From: Umezawaea sp042738955 | GTDB taxonomy: Bacteria; Actinomycetota; Actinomycetes; Mycobacteriales; Pseudonocardiaceae | Direction of reading: 5' to 3' | Length of the DNA: 64,000 bases | NCBI RefSeq assembly: GCF_042738955.1 | Contig: NZ_JBHYHC010000023.1 | Coordinates: 30,021 to 94,020 of the forward strand | Part shown: positions 50,472 through 59,802 of the stretch, piece after piece | How positions within the stretch are numbered: position 1 is the stretch's first letter | Layout of the letters: each line of letters begins with the position of its first letter | Made by a program: the position numbers and the translations under genes | Notes under the pieces: model-generated | What the model was told of the DNA's origin: nothing | What the model saw: the letters and a program-made list of their open reading frames with translations, nothing else | Database searches by the model: none

Positions 50472-51235
50472 GCGTCGCCCTTCGACGCGGCGAGGTGCGC
50501 GGCGGCGGCGTCCTCCAGGTGCGTCAGGTCAGAGGAGACCGACGCGAACGTGTACCCCTCGGCCAGCCGCTTCGCGGCGCTCGCGCCGTCCATGGTGTGG
50601 ATTCCCGCCGCGATCCCGGCCGCCGCGGCGGCTTCGCGGATGCGGACCAGCGCGGCCTCGAACTCGGTGGCCAGCGCGGGGTCGCCGGGGACCTCGCCGC
50701 CGAGCGCGAGCATCAGGTCGGACGGGCCGACGTACACGCCGTCCAGGCCTGGGGTCGCGCAGATCTCCTCGACGTTCGCCAGGCCCGCGGCGGTCTCGAT
50801 CATCACCAGCACGACCGTGGCGGCGTTGGCGTCCGCGGGCGTCGGGCCGATGCGCAACGCGGACCGCATGGGCCCGTAGGACCGCTTGCCCTCCGGCCCG
50901 TACTTCGCCGAGGACACGGCGGCGGCCGCGTCGGCGGCGGTGTCGACCAGCGGCACGATCACACCCGCCGCACCGGCGTCGAGCGCGCGGCCGATGGGCG
51001 TGGCGTTGTTGGCCTCCACCCGCACCAGCCCGACGGACGCGCCGCCCGCGTCGATCGCGGTGAGCCCGCTCAGCAGCCCCGAGTACCCGAGCAGGCCGTG
51101 CTGGCCGTCGAGGCACACGTAGTCGTAGCCGAGCCGCGCGAGGCGTTCCGTCGCGATCGGGGCGTCCAGCACGCACCAGTAGCCGATCGCTCGTTCACGG
51201 GCACGGATCTTGCGGGCGAACTCGTTCGCGGACAT
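50468..51235 (-). CDS. HpcH/HpaI-family aldolase
   Basis: 255 residues from ATG 51235 with GAGGAG 5 bases upstream. Class II aldolase of the KDG/HpaI type: RAIGYWCVLDAPIATERLARL, YVCLDGQHG with the substrate Gln-His pair, VMIETAAGLANVEEI (metal Glu) and GVYVGPSDLMLALGG (metal Asp). It cleaves a 2-keto-3-deoxy sugar acid to pyruvate and an aldehyde. This strongly suggests that the locus feeds a sugar acid into central metabolism. Confidence 0.88.
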   Translation of the reverse strand: MSANEFARKIRARERAIGYWCVLDAPIATERLARLGYDYVCLDGQHGLLGYSGLLSGLTAIDAGGASVGLVRVEANNATPIGRALDAGAAGVIVPLVDTAADAAAAVSSAKYGPEGKRSYGPMRSALRIGPTPADANAATVVLVMIETAAGLANVEEICATPGLDGVYVGPSDLMLALGGEVPGDPALATEFEAALVRIREAAAAAGIAAGIHTMDGASAAKRLAEGYTFASVSSDLTHLEDAAAAHLAASKGDA

Positions 51236-51243
51236 TCCACTCC

Positions 51244-52197
51244 TCAACGGTTGTAGGCAGGCATCGGACCACGCAGCGCGGCCCCCACCTCATCGCACTC
51301 TGCCAGCACGTCGGCGGGCAGCGGTCCGGCGGAGGCGGCCTCGACGTTGGCGACGAGGTGTTCGACGCGGGACCCGCCGAGCAGCACCGACCCCACGTCG
51401 GCCTGGCTGAGCAGCCACCGCAGCGACAGCTCGGTCAACGGGATCCCGGCCCCGGCGGCCACGTCCGACAGCGCGGTCACGGCGGCGAACAGCCGGTCGT
51501 CCCAGTACCGCTGGGTGTACATGGCGGCGAGCCGCGAGTCGCCGAACCGGCCCTCGCTCGGCTTCTCGGCGAACGTGTGCCGCCCGGTCAGCAAGCCGCC
51601 GCCGAGCGGGTTGTAGACGACGGTGAGCAGGCCCGTGACGCGGGCGAACTCCAGGTACTCGTCCTCCACCCGGCGGGCCAGCAGGTTGTAGAGCTGCTGC
51701 GCCGCGACGGGCCGGGGCACGCCCTGGGCGTCGCACTCGCGGTTCAGCTCGGCGATCTGCCACGCGGCGAAGTTGGACACCCCGACCGCGCCGACCAGGC
51801 CTTCCGCCACGAGCTTGCCCAGTTCGGCGACCGTCTCCGCGAGAGGCGTGGCCCGGTCCGGCTGGTGGAGGTAGAACAGGTCGACGTGGTCGACGCCCAA
51901 GCGACGAAGGCTGCCCCGCAACGACCGGCGCAGGCCGGAGGCGGACAACGGGCTGTCGCCTTCGGCGTCGGGGTGCGGGATGCCCGCCTTGGTGGCCAGC
52001 ACGACCCGGTCGCGGCGGCCGGGCAGCAGGTCGCGCAGGATCTCCTCCGACGCGCCGCCCGCGTAGCCGTTCGCGGTGTCGATGCCGGTGATCCCGGCGT
52101 CCAGCGCCGCGTCGACCATCCGGCGAGCGCCGCCCGCGTCGACGGTGTCGCCGAAGGTCATCGTGCCCAGCACCAGCCGGGACAGGGCGAAGCTCAC
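51244..52197 (-). CDS. Aldo/keto reductase
   Basis: 317 residues, GTG overlapping the upstream stop (GTGA). AKR barrel: TGIDTANGYAGGASEEILRD (catalytic Asp and Tyr), VDLFYLHQPDRATPLAETV, VGAVGVSNFAAWQI and LLGGSRVEHLVANV. NADPH-dependent oxidation or reduction of a sugar carbonyl. Sits between the ABC importer and the aldolase in the operon. Confidence 0.85.
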   Translation of the reverse strand: MSFALSRLVLGTMTFGDTVDAGGARRMVDAALDAGITGIDTANGYAGGASEEILRDLLPGRRDRVVLATKAGIPHPDAEGDSPLSASGLRRSLRGSLRRLGVDHVDLFYLHQPDRATPLAETVAELGKLVAEGLVGAVGVSNFAAWQIAELNRECDAQGVPRPVAAQQLYNLLARRVEDEYLEFARVTGLLTVVYNPLGGGLLTGRHTFAEKPSEGRFGDSRLAAMYTQRYWDDRLFAAVTALSDVAAGAGIPLTELSLRWLLSQADVGSVLLGGSRVEHLVANVEAASAGPLPADVLAECDEVGAALRGPMPAYNR

Positions 52198-53021
52198 GCG
52201 GGGACCTCTTCTCGGGCGGTGACGAACGACCGCGGCTTGCGGCCGGTCATCGCGGTGGGGTCGAGCGCGGCCCGGCGCAGGGCGCGGGTGTACGGCTCCT
52301 TCGGCGCGGCCAGCACGTCGGCGGTGGGACCGGACTCGACGACCCTGCCCGCCTTCATCACCACGACGTCCGCGCTGATCCGCCGCACCACGCCCAGGTT
52401 GTGCGAGATGACGATGCACGTCAGGCCCGTGTCCCGCTGGAGGTCCTCCAGCAGTGCGAGCACCTGCGCCTGCACCGACACGTCCAGCGCGCTGGTGGCC
52501 TCGTCGCACACCAGGAGTTCCGGGCTGCTCGCCAACGCCCGCGCGATGCCGATGCGCTGGCGCTGACCGCCGGAGAACTCCGCGGGCCGCCGTTCCAGCG
52601 CGCTGGACGGCAGGCCGACCCGGTCGATCAGCTCGGCGGCCTGGGCCCGCCGGTCGGCCGCGGAGCGGACTCCGCGCAGCCGCAGGGGTTCCGCGACGAT
52701 GTCCTGCGCGGTCAGGTGCGGGTCCAGGGAGGCGTACGGGTCCTGGAACACCATCTGCACCCGTGAGCGCAACGGCCGCATCCGGCGTTCCGACAGGCCC
52801 GCGATGTCCGTGCCGTCCAGCAGGATCTTCCCGGAGCTGGGCTTGAGCAGCCGCACGATCGCGCTCGCGATGGTGGACTTGCCGCAGCCGGACTCGCCGA
52901 CGATCGCCAGCGTTCGTCCCTTGTGGACGGTGAAGCTGACGTGGTCGACCGCGCGGAACGAGCCGCCGCGCACGTGGTACTCCACCACGAGGTCGCGGAC
53001 GTCGAGCAGCGGTGCGGTCAT
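52194..53021 (-). CDS. ABC importer ATPase (DppF/OppF type)
   Basis: 275 residues, ATG overlapping the upstream stop (ATGA). Walker A GESGCGKST, signature FSGGQRQR, Walker B LLVCDEATSALD with catalytic Glu, and the QDPYASLDP region typical of the peptide/nickel family F subunit. Couples ATP hydrolysis to uptake with the partner at 53018 and permeases at 53839 and 54759. Confidence 0.9.
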   Translation of the reverse strand: MTAPLLDVRDLVVEYHVRGGSFRAVDHVSFTVHKGRTLAIVGESGCGKSTIASAIVRLLKPSSGKILLDGTDIAGLSERRMRPLRSRVQMVFQDPYASLDPHLTAQDIVAEPLRLRGVRSAADRRAQAAELIDRVGLPSSALERRPAEFSGGQRQRIGIARALASSPELLVCDEATSALDVSVQAQVLALLEDLQRDTGLTCIVISHNLGVVRRISADVVVMKAGRVVESGPTADVLAAPKEPYTRALRRAALDPTAMTGRKPRSFVTAREEVPA

Positions 53022-53842
53022 CGTTCTCCTCCGGCGACGTCCTCGTCCCAAGGCCCCAGCACGGGCACGGCGGACAGCAGCTTGCGGGTGTACTCGTGGC
53101 TCGGGTGGTCCACGACGGCCTCGACCTCGCCGGACTCGACGAACCGCCCGTCGCGCATCACGTGGATGCGGTCGGACACCAGCCGGGCGACGCCCAGGTC
53201 GTGGGTGATCATCAGGATGCCGATGCCCGTGCTCTCCTGGAGTTCCAGCAGCAGCGCCAGGATCCCGGCCTGCACGGTCACGTCCAGCGCGCTGGTCGGC
53301 TCGTCCGCGACCAGCAGCCGCGGCTCCCCCGCCAGGGCGATGGCGATCAGCACGCGTTGCAGCATCCCGCCGGAGAGCTGGTGCGGGTAGCGGCCGAGCT
53401 GCTCGGCGGCGCGCGGCACGTGCACCAGGTCCAGCAGCTCCACCGCGCGGGCCTCGGCGGCGCGCTTGGTCAGCTCCGGCTTGCGCAGCCGCACGGCCTC
53501 CCCGAGCTGCCGCCCGATCGTGTGCACGGGGCTCAGCGCGGTCATCGGGTCCTGCGGGATCAGCGACACCGTCCGGCCGCGCACCCCGTGCAGGGCCTGG
53601 GGATCGGCGATGACGTCCGTGCCGCCGAAGCGGACCGACCCCGACAGCACGGCCAGGTCGTCCGGCAGCAGGCCGAGCACGGCCATCGCGGTGGTCGACT
53701 TGCCCGAGCCGGACTCGCCGATGACGGTCACGGTCTCGCCCTCGGCGATGGAGAAGCTGACGCCGTCCACGGCGCGGATCACGCCGCCCGCGGTGATCAG
53801 CTCGACCTGGAGGTCCTCGACGTCCAGCAGCGCGGCGGTCAC
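53018..53842 (-). CDS. ABC importer ATPase (DppD/OppD type)
   Basis: 274 residues, GTG overlapping the permease stop (GTGA). Walker A GESGSGKST, the QDPMTALSPVHTIG phrase of D subunits, signature LSGGMLQR, Walker B LLVADEPTSALD. The C-terminal part lacks the cysteine-rich [4Fe-4S] loop of some OppD proteins. Works with the F-type ATPase next to it. Confidence 0.9.
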   Translation of the reverse strand: MTAALLDVEDLQVELITAGGVIRAVDGVSFSIAEGETVTVIGESGSGKSTTAMAVLGLLPDDLAVLSGSVRFGGTDVIADPQALHGVRGRTVSLIPQDPMTALSPVHTIGRQLGEAVRLRKPELTKRAAEARAVELLDLVHVPRAAEQLGRYPHQLSGGMLQRVLIAIALAGEPRLLVADEPTSALDVTVQAGILALLLELQESTGIGILMITHDLGVARLVSDRIHVMRDGRFVESGEVEAVVDHPSHEYTRKLLSAVPVLGPWDEDVAGGER

Positions 53843-54762
53843 GGGGTGCTCACCTTCCGACGGCGCGCGCGGTCGCGCAGACCGTCGCCCAGCAGGTTCA
53901 CGCCCACGACGAGGGCGACGATGACGAGACCGGGCAGCGTGACCATCCACCACGAGGTGGTGATGTAGTCCTGCCCGTCGGAGATGATCCGGCCCCAGGT
54001 GGCGAACGGCCGTTGCGGACCGGCGCCCAGGTAGGACAGCGCGCTCTCCAGCAGCACGGCCTGCGCGAGGAGCAGGAGCACCACGAGGCTGGCCTGCTTC
54101 ACGACGTTCGGCAGCACGTGGCGGAGCAGGATCGCGAACCGGTGCAGCCCCAGCACGCGGGCCGCCGCCACGTACGGCTTCTCCCGCTCCACCAGGACGA
54201 GCGACCGGGTCAGCCGGGCCACCTCGGGCCACTGCGCGATGGCGATGACGAACGTGATGACCGGGATGGACGGCCCGAACAGCGCCACCACCAGGAGCAG
54301 CATCATCAGCAGCGGCAACGACAACTGCGCTTCCAGCAAGCGGGACACGACCGTGTCGACCCAGCCGCCGAAGTAGCCGGCGGACGCTCCGAGCACGACG
54401 CCGATCACGCCGGACACCACGACGGCGAGCAGGCCCACGAGCAGCGACACCTGGCCGCCGTGCAGCACGCGGGACAGCAGGTCGCGGCCGAGCTGGTCGG
54501 TGCCGAACAGGTGGCCGTCGACCAGCGGCGCGAGGCGGCGGCTGGCCAGGTCCTGCTGGTCGGGGCCGGGCAGCGGCAGCACGCGGGCCAGCGCCACCGG
54601 GATCACGACGAGCAGCGTGCAGACCAGTCCGGCCCACAGCTTGAGCCGGGAGCCCCGGCGCTGCCGGGTGACCTTGGCGCGAGCGAGGTGCTTCGCGGTG
54701 ACGGCGCTGGGTCTGGGCTCGGACGGCCGCACGCGGGCCGGTCCGGGGTGGGTGGTGCTCAC
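53839..54762 (-). CDS. ABC importer permease (DppC type)
   Basis: 307 residues from GTG 54762, overlapping the upstream stop. A basic N-terminal tail, about six membrane segments, the FGTDQLGRDLLSRVLHGGQ phrase of C subunits and the EAA loop (YVAAARVLGLHRFAILLRHV) that contacts the ATPases. Confidence 0.9.
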   Translation of the reverse strand: MSTTHPGPARVRPSEPRPSAVTAKHLARAKVTRQRRGSRLKLWAGLVCTLLVVIPVALARVLPLPGPDQQDLASRRLAPLVDGHLFGTDQLGRDLLSRVLHGGQVSLLVGLLAVVVSGVIGVVLGASAGYFGGWVDTVVSRLLEAQLSLPLLMMLLLVVALFGPSIPVITFVIAIAQWPEVARLTRSLVLVEREKPYVAAARVLGLHRFAILLRHVLPNVVKQASLVVLLLLAQAVLLESALSYLGAGPQRPFATWGRIISDGQDYITTSWWMVTLPGLVIVALVVGVNLLGDGLRDRARRRKVSTP

Positions 54763-55694
54763 GCGGACACCTTCTTCCCGAGGCGCACCCGCGGGTCGAG
54801 CAGCGGGTAGGCGAGGTCGACCAGGAGTTGGACGGTGACGGCGAGCGCCGCCGTGACCAGGACGGTGGCCTGGATCAGCGGGTAGTCGCGCGTCTCGAGC
54901 GCGCGCACCACCAGCGAGCCGACCCCCGGCCAGGCGAACACGACCTCCACGACGACCACGCCGTTCAGCATGGACGCGAACCGCGTGCCCAGCGCGGTGA
55001 CGACGGGGATCGACGAGTTGGTCATCGCGTACCGCCACACCAGCGCCCGCTCCGACACCCCGCGCGAGCGGGCCACGGTCAGGTAGGGGGCGGTGAGGTT
55101 CTTCGCCATCTCGCTGCGGACGAGCCGCGAGATGAGCGCGATCTGGAGGATGGCGACCGTGACGGCGGGCAGCACCAGGCCGCCCCAGGTGGCGAACCCG
55201 GATGCCGGGAGCACCGGCACCAGCACCGCGAACACCGTGAGCAGCATGATGCCGCTCCAGAAGTCCGGCATGGACTGACCGGCGATCGTCACGACGTTCG
55301 CGCCCAGTTCACGGGTCGTGTCCGCGCGGCGGGCCATCCACACGCCCAGCGGCACGGACACGACGGTGGTGATCAGGATGGCCGCGAGCGCCAGCGTGAT
55401 GGTGAACGGCAGCCGTTCCAGCACCACGTCCAGCGCGGGCGAGCGGAACGAGTAGCTCGTGCCGAGGTCGCCGGTCAGGATGCCCTTGAGGAACAACAGG
55501 TACTGCTCGACCACGGACCGGTCGAGACCGAAGGAGGCGCGGATCTTCGCCAGGTCCTCGGTGGTGGCGAGCGGACCGGCGTAGGCGGCGGCCGGGTCGC
55601 CGGGAGCGAGGCGGATCAGCACGAACACGGTGGAGATCGTCAGGAACACCGTGAGCACGCTCTGCCCGAGCCGCTTGAGCAGGTAGGACCCCAT
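54759..55694 (-). CDS. ABC importer permease (DppB type)
   Basis: 311 residues from ATG 55694, right after GGAGGGCTGAGCG. Six membrane segments and B-subunit phrases: RLAPGDPAAAYAGP, GDLGTSYSFRSP, PALDVVLERLP and the EAA loop YLTVARSRGVSERALVWRYA. Imports the operon's substrate with the C permease. Confidence 0.9.
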   Translation of the reverse strand: MGSYLLKRLGQSVLTVFLTISTVFVLIRLAPGDPAAAYAGPLATTEDLAKIRASFGLDRSVVEQYLLFLKGILTGDLGTSYSFRSPALDVVLERLPFTITLALAAILITTVVSVPLGVWMARRADTTRELGANVVTIAGQSMPDFWSGIMLLTVFAVLVPVLPASGFATWGGLVLPAVTVAILQIALISRLVRSEMAKNLTAPYLTVARSRGVSERALVWRYAMTNSSIPVVTALGTRFASMLNGVVVVEVVFAWPGVGSLVVRALETRDYPLIQATVLVTAALAVTVQLLVDLAYPLLDPRVRLGKKVSA

Positions 55695-55697
55695 CGC

Positions 55698-55979
55698 TCA
55701 GCCCTCCGATCGCACGAGGTCGGACGGGAGGTTGCGGGAGCCGACTGGGCGCGATGACACCGTGCGGTCGACGGGCACGGGAACCGCCGCACCAGGCCGC
55801 GCTCCACCACGCCGTCGAGCGAGGCCGGTCCGGTGGAGCGGATGTGGCCCCTGGCGTGGTGTATGCAGTCTGCCGAAGACGGTGTGGGAGAACGCGAGCG
55901 AAGCACCGCCGACCGGAACCCGGACCCCGCCAGGCGAACCACGGCCGTCGGCGCGATGGCCGACCACGAGCAGTTCCAT
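55698..55979 (-). other. Extra 93-codon frame inserted between binding-protein and permease genes
   Basis: A frame MELLVVGHRADGRG... (93 residues) fills the gap exactly: its ATG is 3 bases after the binding-protein stop and its TGA 3 bases before the permease ATG. Both borders carry nearly the same sequence (GGAGGGCTGACCGATG and GGAGGGCTGAGCGATG), so the 285-bp segment looks like an insertion or a gene remnant flanked by a direct repeat. It reads as low-complexity Arg/Gly/Pro in the middle, so a decayed or non-functional gene is likely. No family is recognised. Confidence 0.45.
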
Positions 55980-55982
55980 CGG

Positions 55983-57560
55983 TCAGCCCTCCAGTCGCGC
56001 GGACGCGAGGTCGTAGGAGTTGGTGGGGCCGAGCGAGATGTCGCCGACCCGGTCGCGGCTGGCGAGCACGGCGTTCGGCACGAACGCCCACAGGCACGGC
56101 CAGGTCGCCCACACGGCCTTCTGCGCGTCGCTGAGCAGTTGCGCGCGGCGGGTGGCGTCGGGTTCGGCAGAGGCGTCGGCGATCTGCGCGGCGATGGCCG
56201 GGACCACGTAGCCCTGGTAGGTGTCGCGGGTCTGCTCCTTCTCCGGAGTGCCCGCGTACATGCCCTGGAGGATGCTCACGGCCAGGCCGGTGGGGCTGGA
56301 GAAGCCGTTGCCGAGCACGTCCCAGTCGCCCGCCTTGCCCTGCCGCCACGAGAGGATGTCGCCGCCCGGCTCGAACTGCTGGAGCGTGGCGCGGACACCG
56401 ACCTGGCCGAGCATCTGGAGCACGGCCTCCATGACGGAGGTGTCGCTGGCGAACTCGCCGCTCTCCCAGATGATCTTGAGGGACAGGTCGCGCACGCCCA
56501 GCGCGTCCAACCGCTGCTTGGCCTGCTTCGGGTCGTAGACGTACTCGCCCGTCTTGACCGCGCCCTCCAGACCGGTCGGCACGACGCCGTCCGCCTGCGA
56601 GACCGAGCCGACCAGCACGTCCTGCACGAGCGACCGGCCGTCGATCGCGTAGGTCAGCGCCTCGCGCACCCTCGGGTCCGCCAGCGGGTGGCCCTGCGGC
56701 TTGCGGAAGTTGTAGAACAGCTGGTTGATCCGCGTGCTCGGGGTGCGGGTGATCCGCACGCCCGGCAGGCCCGCGAGCTGGTCCGCCGAGTCCGGGGTGA
56801 TCGAGTCGATCACGTCGACCTCGCCGCTGCGCAGCGACACGACCCGGCTCGACTCCTCGGGCACGAACCGCACCTGCACGTTCGGCACGCGCGGCTTCGT
56901 GCCCCAGTAGTTCTCGTTGATCGCCAGCGAGTAGTTGCCGGTGCCGCGGTTGCCGGAGCGCATCACGTACGGGCCGGAGCCGATGCCGTCCTGCAACTCC
57001 TCCGGGCGGTTGCTCGCCGACGGCGTGACCAGGATGTTCGCCATCAGGTAGTCCAGCACCGGGATCGGGCGCTCGGTCTGGAGCAGGAACGTGGTGTCGT
57101 CGACCGGCACGACCGTGGGGAACTCGGAGAAGAAGCCCGCGATGAACGACCCGTTCACCTGCTGGTACATCTCCAGCGCGGTCTTCACGTCCTGGACGGT
57201 GACCGGCGAGCCGTCCGAGTAGCGCGCGCCGTCGCGCAGGCGCACCGTCCACTGCGTGGGCGCTGTCAGCTCGAACCGGTCGGCCAGCACGAGGCGGGGC
57301 TTGAGGTCCTGGCCCACCATCGTCAACGCCTGGCGCACGCCGCGCTGGACGGTGACGGCCGCGTCGAACTGGTTCAGCTTGTTGTCCAGGCTGACCAGCG
57401 AGCGGTTGAGCGCGAGGGTCAGGGTGCCGGGACCGGGGGTCCCGGTCGGACCGGCGCAGGCGTTCAGCAGCGGGCCCAGCGTGACGCCCGCACCCGCGAT
57501 CGCACCCCATCTCAACAGGGTGCGGCGGGAGAGCTCCGGGCCGCTTCCGGATCGGGTCAT
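55983..57560 (-). CDS. Tat-exported lipoprotein substrate-binding protein, family 5
   Basis: 525 residues from ATG 57560 with GAGG 6 bases upstream. SRRTLLRWG is a twin-arginine signal and LNAC with Cys35 a lipobox, so it is exported folded and lipid-anchored. The rest is a family 5 (peptide/nickel/oligosaccharide) binding protein: TWTVRLRDGARYSDG-like start of domain, GSGPYVM and FSSPTGLAVSILQ. First gene of the operon; captures the substrate for the importer. Confidence 0.88.
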   Translation of the reverse strand: MTRSGSGPELSRRTLLRWGAIAGAGVTLGPLLNACAGPTGTPGPGTLTLALNRSLVSLDNKLNQFDAAVTVQRGVRQALTMVGQDLKPRLVLADRFELTAPTQWTVRLRDGARYSDGSPVTVQDVKTALEMYQQVNGSFIAGFFSEFPTVVPVDDTTFLLQTERPIPVLDYLMANILVTPSASNRPEELQDGIGSGPYVMRSGNRGTGNYSLAINENYWGTKPRVPNVQVRFVPEESSRVVSLRSGEVDVIDSITPDSADQLAGLPGVRITRTPSTRINQLFYNFRKPQGHPLADPRVREALTYAIDGRSLVQDVLVGSVSQADGVVPTGLEGAVKTGEYVYDPKQAKQRLDALGVRDLSLKIIWESGEFASDTSVMEAVLQMLGQVGVRATLQQFEPGGDILSWRQGKAGDWDVLGNGFSSPTGLAVSILQGMYAGTPEKEQTRDTYQGYVVPAIAAQIADASAEPDATRRAQLLSDAQKAVWATWPCLWAFVPNAVLASRDRVGDISLGPTNSYDLASARLEG

Positions 57561-57724
57561 CGTCGACCTCTCACAGTGCTCGGGGGGTTCGGCGCTGCGG
57601 CGCGAGGCCGGGGACACCGGTTGTTACCCGAGCCACAGTGACACGGCCTGCACGTTTCGCGCAAGTCCTCTGGCATTTTCAGCGCGTTCTGTGCAATCCT
57701 TCAGGTCGAGGAGGTGCGGTAGAC
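57561..57724. promoter_or_regulatory. Divergent control region with candidate DeoR operator
   Basis: TGCACGTTTCGCGC (57649-57662) and GCGCGTTCTGTGCA (57682-57695) form an imperfect inverted repeat, TGCAC-N4-CGCGC against GCGCG-N4-GTGCA, 19 bases apart. It lies between the importer operon and the kinase-PdxA gene, where the DeoR protein should act. GGAGG at 57710-57714 precedes GTG 57725. Confidence 0.45.
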
Positions 57725-59770
57725 GTGGCTAAGATCCTTGTTGTCGCTGATGATCTGTCCGGAGCCGCCGAGGTGGCCGCGGTGATCGGGATGCGCACAA
57801 CGCGCAGTCTGGTGTTGCTGGGCCTCGACCCGTCGTTTCCTCCCGATGACGACGACGTGATCGTCGTGGACCTCGACGTCCGCTCCGGGCTGCCCGACGC
57901 GGCCGAGACCGAGACCGCCCGCGCCGTCACGGCGCTCGGCGCGTCCGGGCAGGTGTTCGTGAAGGTCGACTCGCTGCTGCGCGGTCACGTGGCCGCCGCC
58001 GTGCGCGGGGCGGGCGGCTTCGCCGTCGTGTGCCCCGCGCTCCCCCGGCTCGGCCGGGTCGTGCGCGGCGGTGTCGTGCACCTGGACGGCGTGCCGCTGC
58101 ACGAGACGGACGCCTGGCGGGTGGAGCCGACCGCGCCACCGCGGTCGATCGCCGAGGTGCTGCCCCAGGCCACCGCCGTGGTGCCCCTGGCCGACGTGCG
58201 CGCTCCGGACCTCGCCACGCGGTTGTGCGCGATCCGCGCAACCGGGGCCGTCGCAGTGTGCGACGCGGAGACCGACGCCGACCTGTCCCTGATCGCCGCC
58301 GCCGGAACCGCCGCGGGCGCGGTGCTGGTCGGCTCGGCCGGGCTCGCCGAGGCGCTCGGCGACGGACCCTCCACCGCTACCCCCGAACCCGGTTCGACGG
58401 TGCTGGTCGTCGTCGGCACGGCGGCGGCCGCCGCGCAGGTCGAGCACCTGCGAACGACGGACTTCACCGTGCTCACCACGGCGACCGGGGACCTGGCCGC
58501 GCTCGCCGACGAGGCCGCGTTCGAAGCCGCGTGGCAGAGCACCGCCGACCTCGTCCTCACCGGCGGCGAGACCGCCCGCGCCGTGCTCGACCGGCTCGGC
58601 GTCACCCGACTCACCGTCCACGGGGCCCTCGCCGGGCACCACGGCGCGGTGCTGAGCACCACCCCCGACGGCCGTCGCGTCGTCACCAGGCCGGGCAGCT
58701 TCGGCGCGCCCGACTCCCTCACCGCCATCGCGGTCGCACTCCACGGAGGAACCCACGTGAGCACCACCAGTCCCGACACCCGCCCGTTCATCGCCGTCAC
58801 GATGGGCGACGGCGCGGGCATCGGCCCCGAGGTCGTCGTGGGGGCGCTGCTCGACGAGGGCCTCGCCGCCGAGTGCCGCCCGGTCGTGATCGGCGACGCG
58901 GCCCGGCTGCGGTTGGGCGCGGAGGCGTTGGGCGTGACCGCCGACGTCGTCGCCGTGGAGTCGGTGCGGGACGCCGTGTTCACGCCCGGCCGGGTCAACG
59001 TGATCGACCTCGGGCTGCTGCCCGCCGACCTCCAGTGGGGCGAGCTGTCCGCGGTCGCGGGCGACGCGGCGTTCCACTACATCCGGGTCGCCGCCGAACT
59101 GGCGATGGCGGGCACGGTGCAGGGCATCTGCACGGCCCCGCTGAACAAGGAGGCGCTGCACGCGGGCGGCCACGTCTACCCCGGCCACACCGAACTGCTC
59201 GCGCACCTCACCGGGACCGAGGAGGTGTCGATGATGCTGTCGACGCCGAAGGTCAAGGTCATCCACGTGACCACCCACATCGGGCTCGTGGACGCCGTGC
59301 GCAAGATCGAGCCCGGCCTGGTCGAGCGGACCGTCCGCCGCGGCCACGAGGCCTTGGTGCGCGCGGGCGTGCCGGAACCGAAGATCGGCGTGTGCGCGAT
59401 CAACCCGCACGCGGGCGAGAACGGGCTGTTCGGGCAGGGCGAGGAGGCCGAGAAGATCACCCCCGCCATCGAGGTGCTCCAGGCCGACGGCATCGACGCG
59501 CGCGGCCCGCTGCCCGCCGACACCGCGTTCTTCCTCGCCGGGCGCGGCGACTACGACCTCATCGTGGCGATGTACCACGACCAGGGCCACGGCCCGGTGA
59601 AGGTGCTCGGCATCGAGGCGGGCGTCAACATCACCGTCGGCCTGCCAGTGATCCGCACGTCGGTCGACCACGGCACGGCGTTCGACATCGCGGGCAAGGG
59701 CGTGGCCGACATCCGCAGCATGATCGAGGCCCTGCACCAGGCCGCGCGCATGTCGCCGAGCCCCAGCTAG
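57725..59770 (+). CDS. Fused four-carbon acid sugar kinase (DUF1537) and PdxA-type dehydrogenase
   Basis: 681 residues from GTG 57725. Residues 1-344 are a DUF1537 kinase: KILVVADDLSGAAEVAAVIG at the start, VFVKVDSLLRGHVAAAVRG and a C-terminal LTGGETARAVL. Residues 345-681 are a full PdxA/PdxA2: TMGDGAGIGPEVVVGAL, APLNKEALHAGGHVYPGHTE (metal His), INPHAGENGLFG, YHDQGHGPVKVLG and TSVDHGTAFDIAGKG. In known pathways the kinase makes 4-phospho-threonate or -erythronate and PdxA2 oxidises and decarboxylates it to dihydroxyacetone phosphate. A GGAGG and GTG at the junction (58757) suggest that PdxA may also be made alone. Confidence 0.85.
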   Translation: MAKILVVADDLSGAAEVAAVIGMRTTRSLVLLGLDPSFPPDDDDVIVVDLDVRSGLPDAAETETARAVTALGASGQVFVKVDSLLRGHVAAAVRGAGGFAVVCPALPRLGRVVRGGVVHLDGVPLHETDAWRVEPTAPPRSIAEVLPQATAVVPLADVRAPDLATRLCAIRATGAVAVCDAETDADLSLIAAAGTAAGAVLVGSAGLAEALGDGPSTATPEPGSTVLVVVGTAAAAAQVEHLRTTDFTVLTTATGDLAALADEAAFEAAWQSTADLVLTGGETARAVLDRLGVTRLTVHGALAGHHGAVLSTTPDGRRVVTRPGSFGAPDSLTAIAVALHGGTHVSTTSPDTRPFIAVTMGDGAGIGPEVVVGALLDEGLAAECRPVVIGDAARLRLGAEALGVTADVVAVESVRDAVFTPGRVNVIDLGLLPADLQWGELSAVAGDAAFHYIRVAAELAMAGTVQGICTAPLNKEALHAGGHVYPGHTELLAHLTGTEEVSMMLSTPKVKVIHVTTHIGLVDAVRKIEPGLVERTVRRGHEALVRAGVPEPKIGVCAINPHAGENGLFGQGEEAEKITPAIEVLQADGIDARGPLPADTAFFLAGRGDYDLIVAMYHDQGHGPVKVLGIEAGVNITVGLPVIRTSVDHGTAFDIAGKGVADIRSMIEALHQAARMSPSPS

Positions 59771-59802
59771 GGTTTCGTCCACCACGACGCGGGAGGCACG
59801 CC

